This document shows positions 38,359 to 48,158 of a DNA stretch of 64,000 bases, one piece after another (position 1 is the first letter of the stretch; every line of letters starts with the position of its first letter). The stretch comes from Streptomyces sp. AM 4-1-1. GTDB taxonomy: Bacteria; Actinomycetota; Actinomycetes; Streptomycetales; Streptomycetaceae. Both the position numbers and the translations under genes were made by a program. The stretch covers positions 3,472,001 through 3,536,000 of the forward strand of contig NZ_CP119145.1 in assembly GCF_029167625.1 (NCBI RefSeq), read 5' to 3'. The notes under the pieces are model-generated. The model saw only the letters and a list, made by a program, of their open reading frames with translations. It had not been told where the DNA came from and did not search any database.

Positions 38359-39801
38359 TCAGCCCTGAGCGGCCCACCACTCCTTGAGCGCGTTCACCGC
38401 AGCCTCGTGTTCCATCGGGCCGTGCTCCAGCCGCTGCTCCAGCAGGAACGCGTAAGCCTTGCCGATCACAGGACCGGGGCCGACCCCGAGGGTCCGCATG
38501 ATCTCGTTGCCGTCCAGATCGGGCCGGATGGCGTTCAGCTCCTCCTGTTCCCGCAACTGCGCGATGCGCTCTTCGAGCCCGTCATAGGCCCGCGAGAGAG
38601 CGTTCGCCTTGCGCTTGTTCCGCGTGGTGCAGTCCGAGCGGGTCAGCTTGTGCAGTTGGTCCAGAAGCGGGCCGGCATCGCGCACATAGCGGCGGACGGC
38701 GGAATCCGTCCACTCACCGGCGCCGTAACCGTGGAAACGCAGATGCAGCTCCACCAGTTTCGAGACGTCCTTGACCATGTCGTTGGAGTACTTCAGCGCG
38801 GTCATGCGCTTCTTGACCATCTTGGCGCCCACCACCTCATGGTGATGGAACGAGACCCCCCCGTCCTTCTCGAAGCGCCGCGTCCTCGGCTTGCCGATGT
38901 CATGGAGCAGAGCGGCCAGCCGCAGAATCAGGTCCGGGCCGTCCTCCTCCAACGCGATGGCCTGCTCCAGGACGGTCAGCGAGTGCTCGTAGACATCCTT
39001 GTGACGGTGATGCTCGTCACTTTCCAGGCGCAGTGCCGGCAGCTCAGGCAGCACTCGATCGGCCAGCCCCGTGTCGACCAGGAGCGCCAGGCCCTTACGG
39101 GGATGGGCCGACAGAAGGAGTTTGTTCAACTCTTCCCGGACCCGTTCCGCGGAGACGATCTCGATACGTCCGGCCATGTCCGTCATCGCCGTGAGGACGT
39201 CGGACGCCACCTCGAAGTCCAGCTGGGCGGCGAACCGGGCGGCGCGCAACATCCGCAGCGGGTCGTCGGAGAAAGAGGCTTCCGGTGTGCCGGGGGTGCG
39301 AAGAACCCGCTCCGCCAGATCGCCAAGTCCTCCGTGCGGGTCGATGAACTCCTTCTCCGGCAGGGCGACGGCCATCGCGTTGACCGTGAAGTCACGGCGC
39401 ACCAGGTCGTCCTCGATGGAGTCACCGTAGGAAACTTCGGGCTTACGGGAGGTCCTGTCGTACGCCTCGGACCGATATGTGGTGACTTCGATCTGGTAGC
39501 CGTCCTTCTGCGATCCCACGGTGCCGAAGGCGATCCCGACCTCCCAGACCGAGTCGGCCCAGGGCCGGACGATCTTCAGCACATCCTCGGGGCGGGCATC
39601 GGTCGTGAAGTCCAGGTCGTTCCCGAGCCTGCCGAGCAGCGCGTCCCGGACCGAGCCGCCGACCAGGGCGAGACTGAATCCGGCCTCCTGGAATCGGCGG
39701 GCGAGGTCGTCTGCGACCGGGGACACCCGCAGCAGTTCGCTGACCGCGCGGAGCTGCACCTGGTTCAGTGCGCTGGAGTTGTGTTCGTTGGCGTTCGGCA
39801 C
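38359..39801 (-). CDS. CCA tRNA nucleotidyltransferase
   Basis: Class II CCA-adding enzyme of 480 residues that builds or repairs the 3' CCA of tRNAs. The nucleotidyltransferase head has LVGGSVRDALLGR and the metal-binding DLDFTTDA; DLVRRDFTVNAMAVAL and the RNA-binding domain follow, then an HD domain with LLHDIGKPRTRR. The GTG start lacks a clear ribosome-binding site. It is divergent from the secreted protein at 39970, a neighbourhood conserved near the origin of Streptomyces and mycobacteria. Confidence 0.95.
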   Translation of the reverse strand: MPNANEHNSSALNQVQLRAVSELLRVSPVADDLARRFQEAGFSLALVGGSVRDALLGRLGNDLDFTTDARPEDVLKIVRPWADSVWEVGIAFGTVGSQKDGYQIEVTTYRSEAYDRTSRKPEVSYGDSIEDDLVRRDFTVNAMAVALPEKEFIDPHGGLGDLAERVLRTPGTPEASFSDDPLRMLRAARFAAQLDFEVASDVLTAMTDMAGRIEIVSAERVREELNKLLLSAHPRKGLALLVDTGLADRVLPELPALRLESDEHHRHKDVYEHSLTVLEQAIALEEDGPDLILRLAALLHDIGKPRTRRFEKDGGVSFHHHEVVGAKMVKKRMTALKYSNDMVKDVSKLVELHLRFHGYGAGEWTDSAVRRYVRDAGPLLDQLHKLTRSDCTTRNKRKANALSRAYDGLEERIAQLREQEELNAIRPDLDGNEIMRTLGVGPGPVIGKAYAFLLEQRLEHGPMEHEAAVNALKEWWAAQG

Positions 39802-39969
39802 AACAGAAAAGGGTACGTGCCCGGACCGGCCCCGACGTCATCGTTTGTCGGAGCCCTGCGAGACTCTTCCGATCATGTAGGCGCACGGCCCCGGCGCGCA
39901 TCGTTACCATCGGGGTCGCAGCAACCGACAACCACCGACAGCAGCTGACGACGAGGGACGGGTAGACGC

Positions 39970-42291
39970 GTGGCCGAGGCGGCAGTCTTTCAGGGGATGC
40001 GTCCCTCTCCTGCCCGCCGCCTGCTGCGGCACACAGCCGCTCTGCTCCTCGGGGTGCCGCTGGTGACGGGCCTCCTCATCGCGCCGAGCACGCCGTCGGC
40101 GCATGCCACCGGAACAGCCGTCGCGGTGGCAGGCAAGGGCGCCACCGGCTCCCGTACCGTCGATGTCTCCCTGGACTCCCTGACCCCCAGCGCGCCGGTC
40201 AAGGGAGACACCGTCACGGTCACCGGCACGCTGACCAACAGGGGCAAGGAAGCGGTCACCAAGGCCGAGGTGGATCTGCGGGTGGGGCCGAAGCTGACCG
40301 GCCGGACCGCGATCGACCAGGCCGCCGACCGTACGGGGTACACCCCCGGCAGTGATGCCACCGTGGTGGGCGGGAAGTACACGCTGAAGTTCGCGAAGCT
40401 TCCCGTCGGCGCCGGTCAGGACTTCACGTTGTCCGTTCCCGTGGACAAGCTGGGTCTCGACGAGGCCGGGGTGTACCAGCTCGGTGTCTCGATCACCGGG
40501 CAGACCTCCCGCGCCCCCTACGAACAGGTCCTCGGCATCGAGCGGACGTTCCTGCCGTGGCAGCCCGGAGCCAAGGACGACAAGACCCAGCTCACCTATC
40601 TCTGGCCGCTCATCGCGTCGGCGCACCTCACGGCGGAGACCGGTACGGACGAACAGCAGACGCCCGTCTTCGCGGATGACGACCTGGCCGCCGAACTCGC
40701 GCCCGGAGGCCGGCTGGAACAGCTGGTGTCCCTGGGCAGCCAGCTCCCCGTGACCTGGGTCGTCGACCCGGATCTTCTGGCGGGGGTCGACGCCATGACG
40801 AAGAACTACCGGGTCAAGTCCGGTGACACCACCGTCGCCGGTCAGAACCAAGCGGTCGCGAAGAAGTGGCTCACCGCCCTGGAAAGCGCGGTGGCGGGTG
40901 GAAAGGTGGTCGCGCTGCCGTTCGCCGACCCCGACCTGGCGTCCATCGCGCACCGGGGCAAGAACGTCTCCGGGACCCTCAGTCATCTCCAGACGGCCAC
41001 CCAGGTGGCCCGGTCGACGGTGGAGACGGTGCTGCATGTGACGCCGTCCACCGACTTCGCCTGGCCGGTCGACGGAGCGATCGACCCGTCGATCGTCGAC
41101 GTCGCCACCTCTGCGGGCGCCCACAACGTGATCGCCCGCAGCGACAGTCTCGATGAGACCGGTGGTCTGCTGTACACCCCGAGCGCGGCCAGGCCGATCG
41201 GCGGTGGCACCACCGCCGTGGTTTCCGATGTCCGGCTCTCGCAGGCGTTCGACGGCGACATGTCGAAGGCGGAGAATTCCACTCTGGCCGTCCAGAAGTT
41301 CCTCGCGCAGACCATGGCACTGGGGCAGCAGGACTCCGATGAGCCGCGCAGCGTCGTCGTGGCTCCTCAGCGGCTTCCGTCCGCCGCCCAGGCCCAGTCG
41401 ATGGCACGGGCCCTGCACGCTCTCGACGACCAGCGCTGGACCCGCCCCGTCGACCTGGTGGCGGCGGCCGAGACGAAGCCCGACGCCCGTGCGACGACCA
41501 AGGTTCCACCGACCTCCCGGTACCCGAGGAAACTCCGCGCCCAGGAGCTGCCCGTCCAGGCGTTCGAGGACGTCAAGGAGATCCAGGACTCGCTCAACAG
41601 CTTCCAGATGATCCTCACCCAGCCCGAGCGGGTGGTGACCCCCTTCGGGAACGCCATCAACCGTTCCATGTCGACGTCCTGGCGGGGCCGGCCGGTGGAG
41701 GCCCAGCGGTACCGCGACTCGGTGTCCGCCTACCTCCGGAGCCTGACCAACGAGGTCCAGCTCATCGAGAAGTCGGACGTCACCCTCTCGGGCCGCAGCG
41801 CGACGATCCCGGTGACCGTGCAGAACAAGCTGCTCCAGGGCGTCGACAACCTGGTTCTCCGACTGACCTCCGACAATGCCACGCGTCTCAGGCTGAACGA
41901 CGGCGGAGCCGTGGCGGAGCAGCCCATCAGGACGGCGGGCGGGCACAGCCAGTCCGTGAAGTTCGCGGCCGCGGCCAACGTCAACGGCCAGGTCCAGGTC
42001 AGAGCGCAGCTCTACACCACGGACGGAAGGCCGTACGGCGAGGAGATGACCTTCTCCGTGAAGGTCTCCGAGGTCACTCCGGCCGTGCTCATGGTGATCG
42101 CAGGCGGTCTGCTGCTCCTGGTGCTCGCGGGCATCAGGATGTACACGCGGCGCAAGCGCGCGGCCGCGGCCGACGCGTCCGGAACGGCGGAGGACGACAA
42201 CGGTGAACCCGAGCAGCCGAGTGACCCGACACCGGACACCGGTCCGGAAAGCGGGGCCCCGTCGGGCCCGGGTGAGAAAGTGGACCGTTGA
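39970..42291 (+). CDS. Secreted/membrane-anchored protein, DUF6049 family
   Basis: Protein of 773 residues with a signal peptide (ARRLLRHTAALLLGVPLVTG and cleavage near SAHA), a long extracellular region beginning with a beta-sandwich repeat segment (VKGDTVTVTGTLTNRGKEAV), and one C-terminal membrane span (VLMVIAGGLLLLVLAGIRMY) followed by a basic stop-transfer RRKR and an acidic cytoplasmic tail. The family is named DUF6049; function unknown. It sits immediately upstream of murJ (49-bp gap), as in other actinobacteria, suggesting an envelope role. Confidence 0.88.
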   Translation: MAEAAVFQGMRPSPARRLLRHTAALLLGVPLVTGLLIAPSTPSAHATGTAVAVAGKGATGSRTVDVSLDSLTPSAPVKGDTVTVTGTLTNRGKEAVTKAEVDLRVGPKLTGRTAIDQAADRTGYTPGSDATVVGGKYTLKFAKLPVGAGQDFTLSVPVDKLGLDEAGVYQLGVSITGQTSRAPYEQVLGIERTFLPWQPGAKDDKTQLTYLWPLIASAHLTAETGTDEQQTPVFADDDLAAELAPGGRLEQLVSLGSQLPVTWVVDPDLLAGVDAMTKNYRVKSGDTTVAGQNQAVAKKWLTALESAVAGGKVVALPFADPDLASIAHRGKNVSGTLSHLQTATQVARSTVETVLHVTPSTDFAWPVDGAIDPSIVDVATSAGAHNVIARSDSLDETGGLLYTPSAARPIGGGTTAVVSDVRLSQAFDGDMSKAENSTLAVQKFLAQTMALGQQDSDEPRSVVVAPQRLPSAAQAQSMARALHALDDQRWTRPVDLVAAAETKPDARATTKVPPTSRYPRKLRAQELPVQAFEDVKEIQDSLNSFQMILTQPERVVTPFGNAINRSMSTSWRGRPVEAQRYRDSVSAYLRSLTNEVQLIEKSDVTLSGRSATIPVTVQNKLLQGVDNLVLRLTSDNATRLRLNDGGAVAEQPIRTAGGHSQSVKFAAAANVNGQVQVRAQLYTTDGRPYGEEMTFSVKVSEVTPAVLMVIAGGLLLLVLAGIRMYTRRKRAAAADASGTAEDDNGEPEQPSDPTPDTGPESGAPSGPGEKVDR

Positions 42292-42340
42292 GCGATTTCT
42301 CTCGTGGCCGGTCGGCCGGGGACGATGAGGTGGGGTTTCG

Positions 42341-44500
42341 ATGAACGCGCCGTACGACGGTGACCGCGGCCAGGGAACGGGCGGAGCGGGATATTCGGGT
42401 GGCCCACCGCCACCTCACGGCTCCGGCCAGGTGCCGCCCCCCGTACCCGACCCGTACCTGCAGGACGCCTACGACTACGACCCCTATCGGGCCCAGGACC
42501 TCTCCGCGCAGGACCCGGTCGGCGAAGCACTGTACGACCGCGCCGCGCACCCCCCGCCGCCTCCTGGCACGTACCAGCAGCCGCAGCCCCTCTATCAGCA
42601 GCCCCCCGCCGCCCAGTACGCCCCCGACCCGAGGATCTGGGCCCAGACCCCGCCGCCCGAGCCCGACGGACCCTCCCGCCACCTCCCGTACGGGGACAAC
42701 GCGGCCGCCACCCAGTACGTGGGGGTGGACGACCTGGTCACCCAGGCGTCGGAGGGGTACACCGAACCCGACGCGTTCGCCCATCTCTTCCGCGACCAGG
42801 AGGGTTCGGGCGGTGTGCCCGCCGCACCCGAGCCCGAGCCCGCCCCGGCGTCCGTCCAGCAGAAGTCCGGCGGCCGGGCCTCCAGCCTGCTGAAATCCAG
42901 CGCTCTGATGGCGGCGGGCACGCTGGTGTCCCGCCTCACCGGCTTCGTACGCACCCTGGTGATCACTGCCGCGCTCGGTGCTGCCCTGCTCGGCGACAGC
43001 TTCACCATCGCGTACACACTGCCGACGATGATCTACATCCTCACCGTGGGCGGCGGCCTCAACTCGGTCTTTGTGCCGCAGCTCGTCCGGTCCATGAAGA
43101 CCGACGAGGACGGTGGTGAGGCCTTCGCCAACCGGCTGCTGACCCTGGTGATGGTCGTGCTCGGTGTCATCGTGGCGCTCGCGGTCTTCGCCGCACCGAC
43201 GCTGATCCGGATGATGTCGCCGACCATCGCGAACGACGCGGCGGCCAACAGCGTGGCCGTCACCTTCGCCCGGTACTGCCTGCCGACCATCTTCTTCATG
43301 GGTGTCCATGTGGTGATGGGCCAGATCCTGAACGCCCGTGGGAAGTTCGGGGCGATGATGTGGACCCCGGTCCTCAACAACATCGTCATGATCTTCACGT
43401 TCGGCATGTTCATCTGGGTCTACGGCACGTCCGCCGAATCCCGGATGGGCGTCCAGACGATCCCGCCCGAGGGCATCCGTCTGCTGGGTATCGGAACACT
43501 GCTCGGTCTCATCGTGCAGGCCCTCGCCATGATCCCGTATCTGCGCGAGGCGGGCTTCCGCTTCCGGCCCCGCTTCGACTGGCGCGGCCATGGGCTCGGC
43601 AAGACGGTCAAACTCGCCAAGTGGACCGTCCTGTTCGTCTTCGCCAACCAGGCGGGCGTCCTGGTCGTCACCCGGCTCGCCACCGCCGCGGGGAAGACCT
43701 CCGGCAAGGACGGCGCGGGATTCCTCGCCTACTCCAACGCCCAGTTGATCTGGGGCATGCCGCAGGCGATCATCACCGTCTCGGTCATGGCGGCGCTGCT
43801 GCCCCGCCTCTCCCGGGCCGCACACGACAACGACCCGGGCGCGGTACGCGACGACATCTCCCAGGGCCTGCGCAACTCCGCCGTGGCGATCGTGCCGGTC
43901 GCGTTCGCATTCCTCGCACTCGGTCTGCCGATGTGCACCCTGCTGTACGCCTCCAGCGGCACCGAGGCCGCCCGTTCCATGGGCTTCATCCTGATGGCGT
44001 TCGGTCTCGGGCTCATCCCGTACTCCGTGCAGTACGTGGTGCTGCGCGGTTTCTACGCGTACGAGGACACCCGCACCCCCTTCTACAACACGGTCATCGT
44101 CGCGGCGGTCAACGCCGCGGCCTCCACTGTCTGCTATCTGGTCCTTCCGGCCCAGTGGGCCGTCGTGGGAATGGCGGGCTCCTACGGGCTGGCCTACGCG
44201 GTGGGAGTGGGCGTCGCATGGCGTCGGCTGCGCACCCGGCTGGGCGGGGACCTGGACGGCACCCACGTGCTGCGCACGTACGCTCGTCTCTGTCTGGCAG
44301 CGGTCCCGGCCGCCGTCATCGGCGGCGGTGCGGGCCTCGCCCTGATGAGGGTCCTCGGCGACGGCGCCGTGGGTTCGCTGGTGGCACTCGTCGCCGGTTG
44401 TGCCGTCCTGCTGGGAATCTTCGTCGTGGCCGCCAAGCGCATGCGGATCGAGGAGATCAACGGCATGGTCGGCATGGTCCGGGGTCGGCTCGGCCGCTGA
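42341..44500 (+). CDS. murJ: Lipid II flippase MurJ (MviN)
   Basis: Integral membrane flippase that moves lipid II across the membrane for peptidoglycan synthesis; 719 residues. About 180 N-terminal residues are Pro/Gln/Tyr-rich and disordered, which is characteristic of actinobacteria. The MviN core begins at LLKSSALMAAGTLVSRLTGF and has the expected fourteen spans. GAGGTGGGG lies ahead of the ATG. In Mycobacterium tuberculosis the homologue is fused to a pseudokinase; here that domain is a separate downstream gene. Confidence 0.95.
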   Translation: MNAPYDGDRGQGTGGAGYSGGPPPPHGSGQVPPPVPDPYLQDAYDYDPYRAQDLSAQDPVGEALYDRAAHPPPPPGTYQQPQPLYQQPPAAQYAPDPRIWAQTPPPEPDGPSRHLPYGDNAAATQYVGVDDLVTQASEGYTEPDAFAHLFRDQEGSGGVPAAPEPEPAPASVQQKSGGRASSLLKSSALMAAGTLVSRLTGFVRTLVITAALGAALLGDSFTIAYTLPTMIYILTVGGGLNSVFVPQLVRSMKTDEDGGEAFANRLLTLVMVVLGVIVALAVFAAPTLIRMMSPTIANDAAANSVAVTFARYCLPTIFFMGVHVVMGQILNARGKFGAMMWTPVLNNIVMIFTFGMFIWVYGTSAESRMGVQTIPPEGIRLLGIGTLLGLIVQALAMIPYLREAGFRFRPRFDWRGHGLGKTVKLAKWTVLFVFANQAGVLVVTRLATAAGKTSGKDGAGFLAYSNAQLIWGMPQAIITVSVMAALLPRLSRAAHDNDPGAVRDDISQGLRNSAVAIVPVAFAFLALGLPMCTLLYASSGTEAARSMGFILMAFGLGLIPYSVQYVVLRGFYAYEDTRTPFYNTVIVAAVNAAASTVCYLVLPAQWAVVGMAGSYGLAYAVGVGVAWRRLRTRLGGDLDGTHVLRTYARLCLAAVPAAVIGGGAGLALMRVLGDGAVGSLVALVAGCAVLLGIFVVAAKRMRIEEINGMVGMVRGRLGR

Positions 44501-44629
44501 TTGATCACCGGTTCGCACAACCATCGCCCGTTGCCGCGTGTCGTGCATAGCACCGGAGTGTGGGCACAATTGGCGTGACTGTGCAGAGCTGGCTGGCATC
44601 GCGCAACGGATGGGGAGGCAGGAACGACG

Positions 44630-46330
44630 GTGGCGGAACGTAGCACGGCTGCCGTCGACGTGGCCGACAACAGCGGCGATGAGCCGTTGACCGCCAAGGC
44701 GGACCGAGCCACGACCGACGGAACGGCGAAAGCCCAGGAGACAGCGGACACGGGCCCGAGCGGCACGGACGCGGAGGATGAGCCGGAGAGCTCGGAGGCG
44801 ACGGCACCGGCCCTCGATCTGCACAGCGGTCACAAGCTGGCCCAGCGCTACCGGCTGGAGGAGTGCGTCACCCGCCTGGACGGATTCAGCAGCTGGCGCG
44901 CGGTCGACGAGAAGCTGCGCCGTGCGGTGGGCGTTCATCTGCTTCCCTCCGACCACCCGCGCGCCCGTTCGGTGCTGGCCGCCGCCCGGTCCTCCGCACT
45001 GCTCGGTGACCCCCGTTTCGTCCAGGTACTCGACGCGGTCGAGGAGGACAAGCTCGTCTACGTCGTCCACGAATGGCTCCCCGACGCCACCGAGCTCACC
45101 GCTCTGCTGGCCCTGGGACCGCTGGAGGCGCACGACGCGTACCAACTGGTCAGCCAGCTCTCCCAGGCGATGGCAGCCGCGCACCGGGAGGGCCTGGCGC
45201 ATCTGAGGCTCACCCCGGGCGCGGTTCTGCGGTCGTCGACCGGCCAGTACCGCATCCGGGGCCTCGCGGTGAACGCCGCCCTGCGGGGCATCACCGCCGA
45301 AAGCCCGCAGCGCACGGACACCGAGGCCATCGGCGCACTGCTCTACGCCGCGCTGACGAAGCGCTGGCCGTACGAGAGTGACGCGTACGGCCTCTCCGGC
45401 TTGCCCAAGGGGGTGGGGCTGATCCCGCCGGACCAGGTCAGGGCGGGCGTCCACCGTGGTCTCTCCGAACTCGCCATGCGTGCCCTCGCCAACGACGGCG
45501 CCACCGCCTCCCGGCAGGAGCAGCCCTGCACCACCCCTGACGAGCTGGCCAAAGCGGTCGCGGCGATGCCCCGCATCCGGCCTCCGGAGCCCCTTTTCAC
45601 GGCTCCGCCCGAGTACCAGCGCACGACCTATCAGCAGGGCAGCTACGCACGTCCGCAGGTCCGCCCAGGGGCCGCCGTCACACAGCCCGTGGTCACCGCC
45701 CCGCCACCTCCGCTCCAGAGCCGTACGGGCAAGGTCCTCAAGTGGGCCGTGTCCGCCCTGCTCATCGCGGCGCTGGGACTGGGCAGCTGGCAGCTCGCCG
45801 AGAAGCTCCTGAACCATGAGAGCGATTCGGTGGATCCCGTGTCCACGCAGACCGAGAAGGACGACGACAGCAACGCCGTCGAGGTGCACAAGCCGATCAC
45901 CATCACCGGCGCCCGGGACTACGACCCGCTCGGCGACGGCTCCGAGAAGCCCCAGGACATAGACCATGTCTACGACGGCGATCCCAGCACCTACTGGCAG
46001 ACCGACGGCTACTACGGTGCCAGGCTCGGTGGTCTCAAGGACGGCGTCGGAGTGGTTCTCGACCTCGGCAAGGTCCAGCAGGTCGGCGCGGTGGACGTCT
46101 CCTTCCTCGGAGGCGCCACTTCGGTCGAGCTGAGGACCACGGACAACGCGTCCGTCCCACAACGCCCCAGCGGCTTCACCAAGGTGGCCTCGGGCTCCGG
46201 AAACAAGGTCTCGCTCAAGCCCGGACAGCCGGTACGGGCTCGCTACGTCCTCGTGTGGCTCACGAAATTGCCGCACAGTGACGGGCAGTACTTCCGAGGC
46301 AAGATCTCGGACATCAAGATCACCAGCTGA
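44630..46330 (+). CDS. Membrane pseudokinase, MurJ-associated
   Basis: Protein of 566 residues: an acidic disordered arm, a protein-kinase fold (about 70-320), one membrane span (VLKWAVSALLIAALGLGSWQ), and an extracellular discoidin/F5-8C-like beta domain (VYDGDPSTYWQTDGYYG). The kinase fold lacks the catalytic signature: HRD is replaced by HLRLTPG and DFG by IRGLAV, so phosphorylation is unlikely. The mycobacterial counterpart is fused to MurJ and recruits FhaA when phosphorylated. GTG start with GGGGAGG upstream. Confidence 0.87.
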   Translation: MAERSTAAVDVADNSGDEPLTAKADRATTDGTAKAQETADTGPSGTDAEDEPESSEATAPALDLHSGHKLAQRYRLEECVTRLDGFSSWRAVDEKLRRAVGVHLLPSDHPRARSVLAAARSSALLGDPRFVQVLDAVEEDKLVYVVHEWLPDATELTALLALGPLEAHDAYQLVSQLSQAMAAAHREGLAHLRLTPGAVLRSSTGQYRIRGLAVNAALRGITAESPQRTDTEAIGALLYAALTKRWPYESDAYGLSGLPKGVGLIPPDQVRAGVHRGLSELAMRALANDGATASRQEQPCTTPDELAKAVAAMPRIRPPEPLFTAPPEYQRTTYQQGSYARPQVRPGAAVTQPVVTAPPPPLQSRTGKVLKWAVSALLIAALGLGSWQLAEKLLNHESDSVDPVSTQTEKDDDSNAVEVHKPITITGARDYDPLGDGSEKPQDIDHVYDGDPSTYWQTDGYYGARLGGLKDGVGVVLDLGKVQQVGAVDVSFLGGATSVELRTTDNASVPQRPSGFTKVASGSGNKVSLKPGQPVRARYVLVWLTKLPHSDGQYFRGKISDIKITS

Positions 46331-46356
46331 CGGCGGCAGAGGGAGGGGGCTCACCG

Positions 46357-47061
46357 TTGGACGACGCCAGGTTCCGCGACACGGACGATCGTGAGCTGAT
46401 CGCCCAGCACGTCGCCGGCGAACCCGACGCCTTCGGTGAGCTGGTACGCCGCCATCGCGACCGGCTCTGGGCCGTCGCCCTGCGCACGCTGGGCGACCGC
46501 GAGGAGGCCGCCGACGCGGTTCAGGACGCCCTGGTCTCGGCCTTCCGCGCCGCACACACCTTCCGGGGTCAGTCCGCGGTCACCACCTGGCTGCACCGCA
46601 TCACCGTCAACGCCTGCCTCGACCGGATACGGAAGGCCACCTCCCGCAAGACGTCGCCCGTTGACGACGCCGAACGGCTGGATCAGCTCTTGGAGCCGCA
46701 CGAGTCCGCCGAAGCGCCCGCCGAACGCCGGGATCTGCACCGAGAGCTCCTCGCCGCGCTGACCACCCTCCCCGTGGAGCAGCGCTCCGCACTCGTGCTG
46801 GTGGACATGCACGGCTACCCCGTGGCGGAGGCCGCCCGCATCCTCGACGTGCCCGTCGGCACCGTCAAGAGCCGCTGCGCACGCGGCCGGGCCCGGCTGG
46901 CTCCCCTGCTCTCCCATCTGCGTGTCACGGACCGGGACGGGGACGGCACCACCATGGAAAGGAACCACACGGCCAGGGCATCCGTCCCACCCGCGTCGGG
47001 ACCAAGGGACGCAGGAGTGGACGATCCTGCCGCGGTGAAAGGCGGAGGTGGGGGCGCGTGA
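46357..47061 (+). CDS. sigM: ECF RNA polymerase sigma factor SigM
   Basis: Extracytoplasmic-function sigma factor of 234 residues: region 2 (DPDAFGELVRRHRDRLWAVA-type, here EPDAFGELVRRHRDRLWAVA) and region 4 (LPVEQRSALVLVDMHGYPVA), separated by a short linker. The TTG start is supported by GGAGGGG seven bases upstream. Order sigM - anti-sigma - trxB - trxA is the conserved actinobacterial SigM locus, linking the factor to thiol stress. Stop overlaps the next start by 4 bp (GTGA). Confidence 0.9.
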   Translation: MDDARFRDTDDRELIAQHVAGEPDAFGELVRRHRDRLWAVALRTLGDREEAADAVQDALVSAFRAAHTFRGQSAVTTWLHRITVNACLDRIRKATSRKTSPVDDAERLDQLLEPHESAEAPAERRDLHRELLAALTTLPVEQRSALVLVDMHGYPVAEAARILDVPVGTVKSRCARGRARLAPLLSHLRVTDRDGDGTTMERNHTARASVPPASGPRDAGVDDPAAVKGGGGGA

Positions 47062-48035
47062 CATCCACGACCGACATGCCTCAGCATCCGGACGTCTCCG
47101 AGATCTCCGATCTGACCGAGGGACTCCTCTCGCCCGCGCGTACCGCCGACGTCCAACGCCATTTGGACGGATGCGGTCTCTGCGGTGACGTCCATGCCTC
47201 CCTGGAGGAAATCCGCGGACTGCTCGGCGCGCTCCCCGCTCCGGAGCCGATGCCCGACGATGTCGCGGCGCGTATCGACGCGGTACTCGCTGTCGAAACC
47301 CTCATCACATCTCCCGCGTCCGACCGGGGGCCTGATGTTTCACGTGAAACATCAGGCTCTGTTTCACGTGAAACAGAGCCGGTTATCGCTGCGGACACGA
47401 ATGCCGCCCTGGTGGACCGGCCGGCCGGTCACTCACGTGGGCCCACCGGGCCCGGCCGCGGCCCGACCCGGAGCCGCCGTCGCACAGCGATACTCGGCAC
47501 CGCTTTCGGAGCGGTTGCCGTCGGCGTCAGCGTCTTCATGCTCCAGACGGCCCAACCGTCACCGGACGCCACCGGCGCCCGAAGCACCGAAAGCGGTATC
47601 AGCGCCTCTGCGGACTCCGGCCGACAGACCTTCTCCGAGTCCACTCTGCAAAGGCACGTACAGGCACTACTGCACCGGAGCGCCCCTCCCGGAGAACTCT
47701 CGACCGAAAAGCGCGCCCCCAGCGTGGACACCGGCTCGTCCCTCCCGAACAGCGCTCCTGCCTCACCTCTCTCTCCCCCTTCTTCACCGAACGCTCCGAT
47801 GCGTGCCGAAGCCTTCTCCGTCCCTCCTTGCGTACAGAAGGGAACGGGACGGGCCACACCGGCCCTCACCTTCGAAGAGGGCATGTATGACGGCACCGAT
47901 GTCTTCCTCGTGGTTCTCCCGCACGCCACCGACATCGCTCAGGTGCAGGCCTACATGGTTGACGCGTCCTGCGTCGGCGACGGACCCGCAGCCAGGGGCC
48001 GGCTACTGATGACGCGCGCATATCCACGCTCCTGA
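47058..48035 (+). CDS. Zinc-binding (ZAS) anti-sigma factor for SigM
   Basis: Predicted 325-residue membrane anti-sigma. The N-terminal cytoplasmic part has the ZAS motif HLDGCGLCGD (His-x3-Cys-x2-Cys), which holds sigma until thiol oxidation. A membrane span follows near residues 145-165 (ILGTAFGAVAVGVSVFMLQT), then an extracytoplasmic Ser/Pro-rich region and a small C-terminal domain with one Cys pair. Translational overlap with sigM implies coupled synthesis. Two parS sites are embedded in the coding sequence (VSRET and FHVKH-type readings). Confidence 0.82.
   Translation: MTSTTDMPQHPDVSEISDLTEGLLSPARTADVQRHLDGCGLCGDVHASLEEIRGLLGALPAPEPMPDDVAARIDAVLAVETLITSPASDRGPDVSRETSGSVSRETEPVIAADTNAALVDRPAGHSRGPTGPGRGPTRSRRRTAILGTAFGAVAVGVSVFMLQTAQPSPDATGARSTESGISASADSGRQTFSESTLQRHVQALLHRSAPPGELSTEKRAPSVDTGSSLPNSAPASPLSPPSSPNAPMRAEAFSVPPCVQKGTGRATPALTFEEGMYDGTDVFLVVLPHATDIAQVQAYMVDASCVGDGPAARGRLLMTRAYPRS
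47337..47350. promoter_or_regulatory. parS site inside the anti-sigma gene
   Basis: Perfect GTTTCACGTGAAAC, translated in frame as VSRET. First of two sites 24 bp apart. Confidence 0.95.
47361..47374. promoter_or_regulatory. parS site inside the anti-sigma gene
   Basis: Perfect GTTTCACGTGAAAC, second of the pair, again read as VSRET in frame. Confidence 0.95.
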
Positions 48036-48061
48036 ACCGACCGCCGGTGCCCGGGCACGGC

Positions 48062-48088
48062 GGGAATGTATCCCCCTTAGGATCGGTT
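48062..48088 (+). promoter_or_regulatory. Sigma-R-type promoter of trxB-trxA
   Basis: GGGAAT at 48062-48067 and GTT at 48086-48088 with 18 bp between: the consensus GGGAAT-N18-GTT of the SigR thiol-stress regulon. It lies 71 bp ahead of the trxB start. trxBA is a known SigR target in Streptomyces coelicolor. Confidence 0.85.
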
Positions 48089-48158
48089 GGGTGGGGTGAG
48101 AGTCGTTGAACCGGCCCCAATCCGGCAGTGGCAGCAGGCAGAGACGAGGAAGAATCCC

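Noticed and set aside
42134..46555. Very long open frame (over 1,400 codons) on the minus strand
   Set aside because: It lies exactly opposite murJ and the pseudokinase and has no family motif. It is an artefact of high GC, with stop codons rare in the antisense frame.
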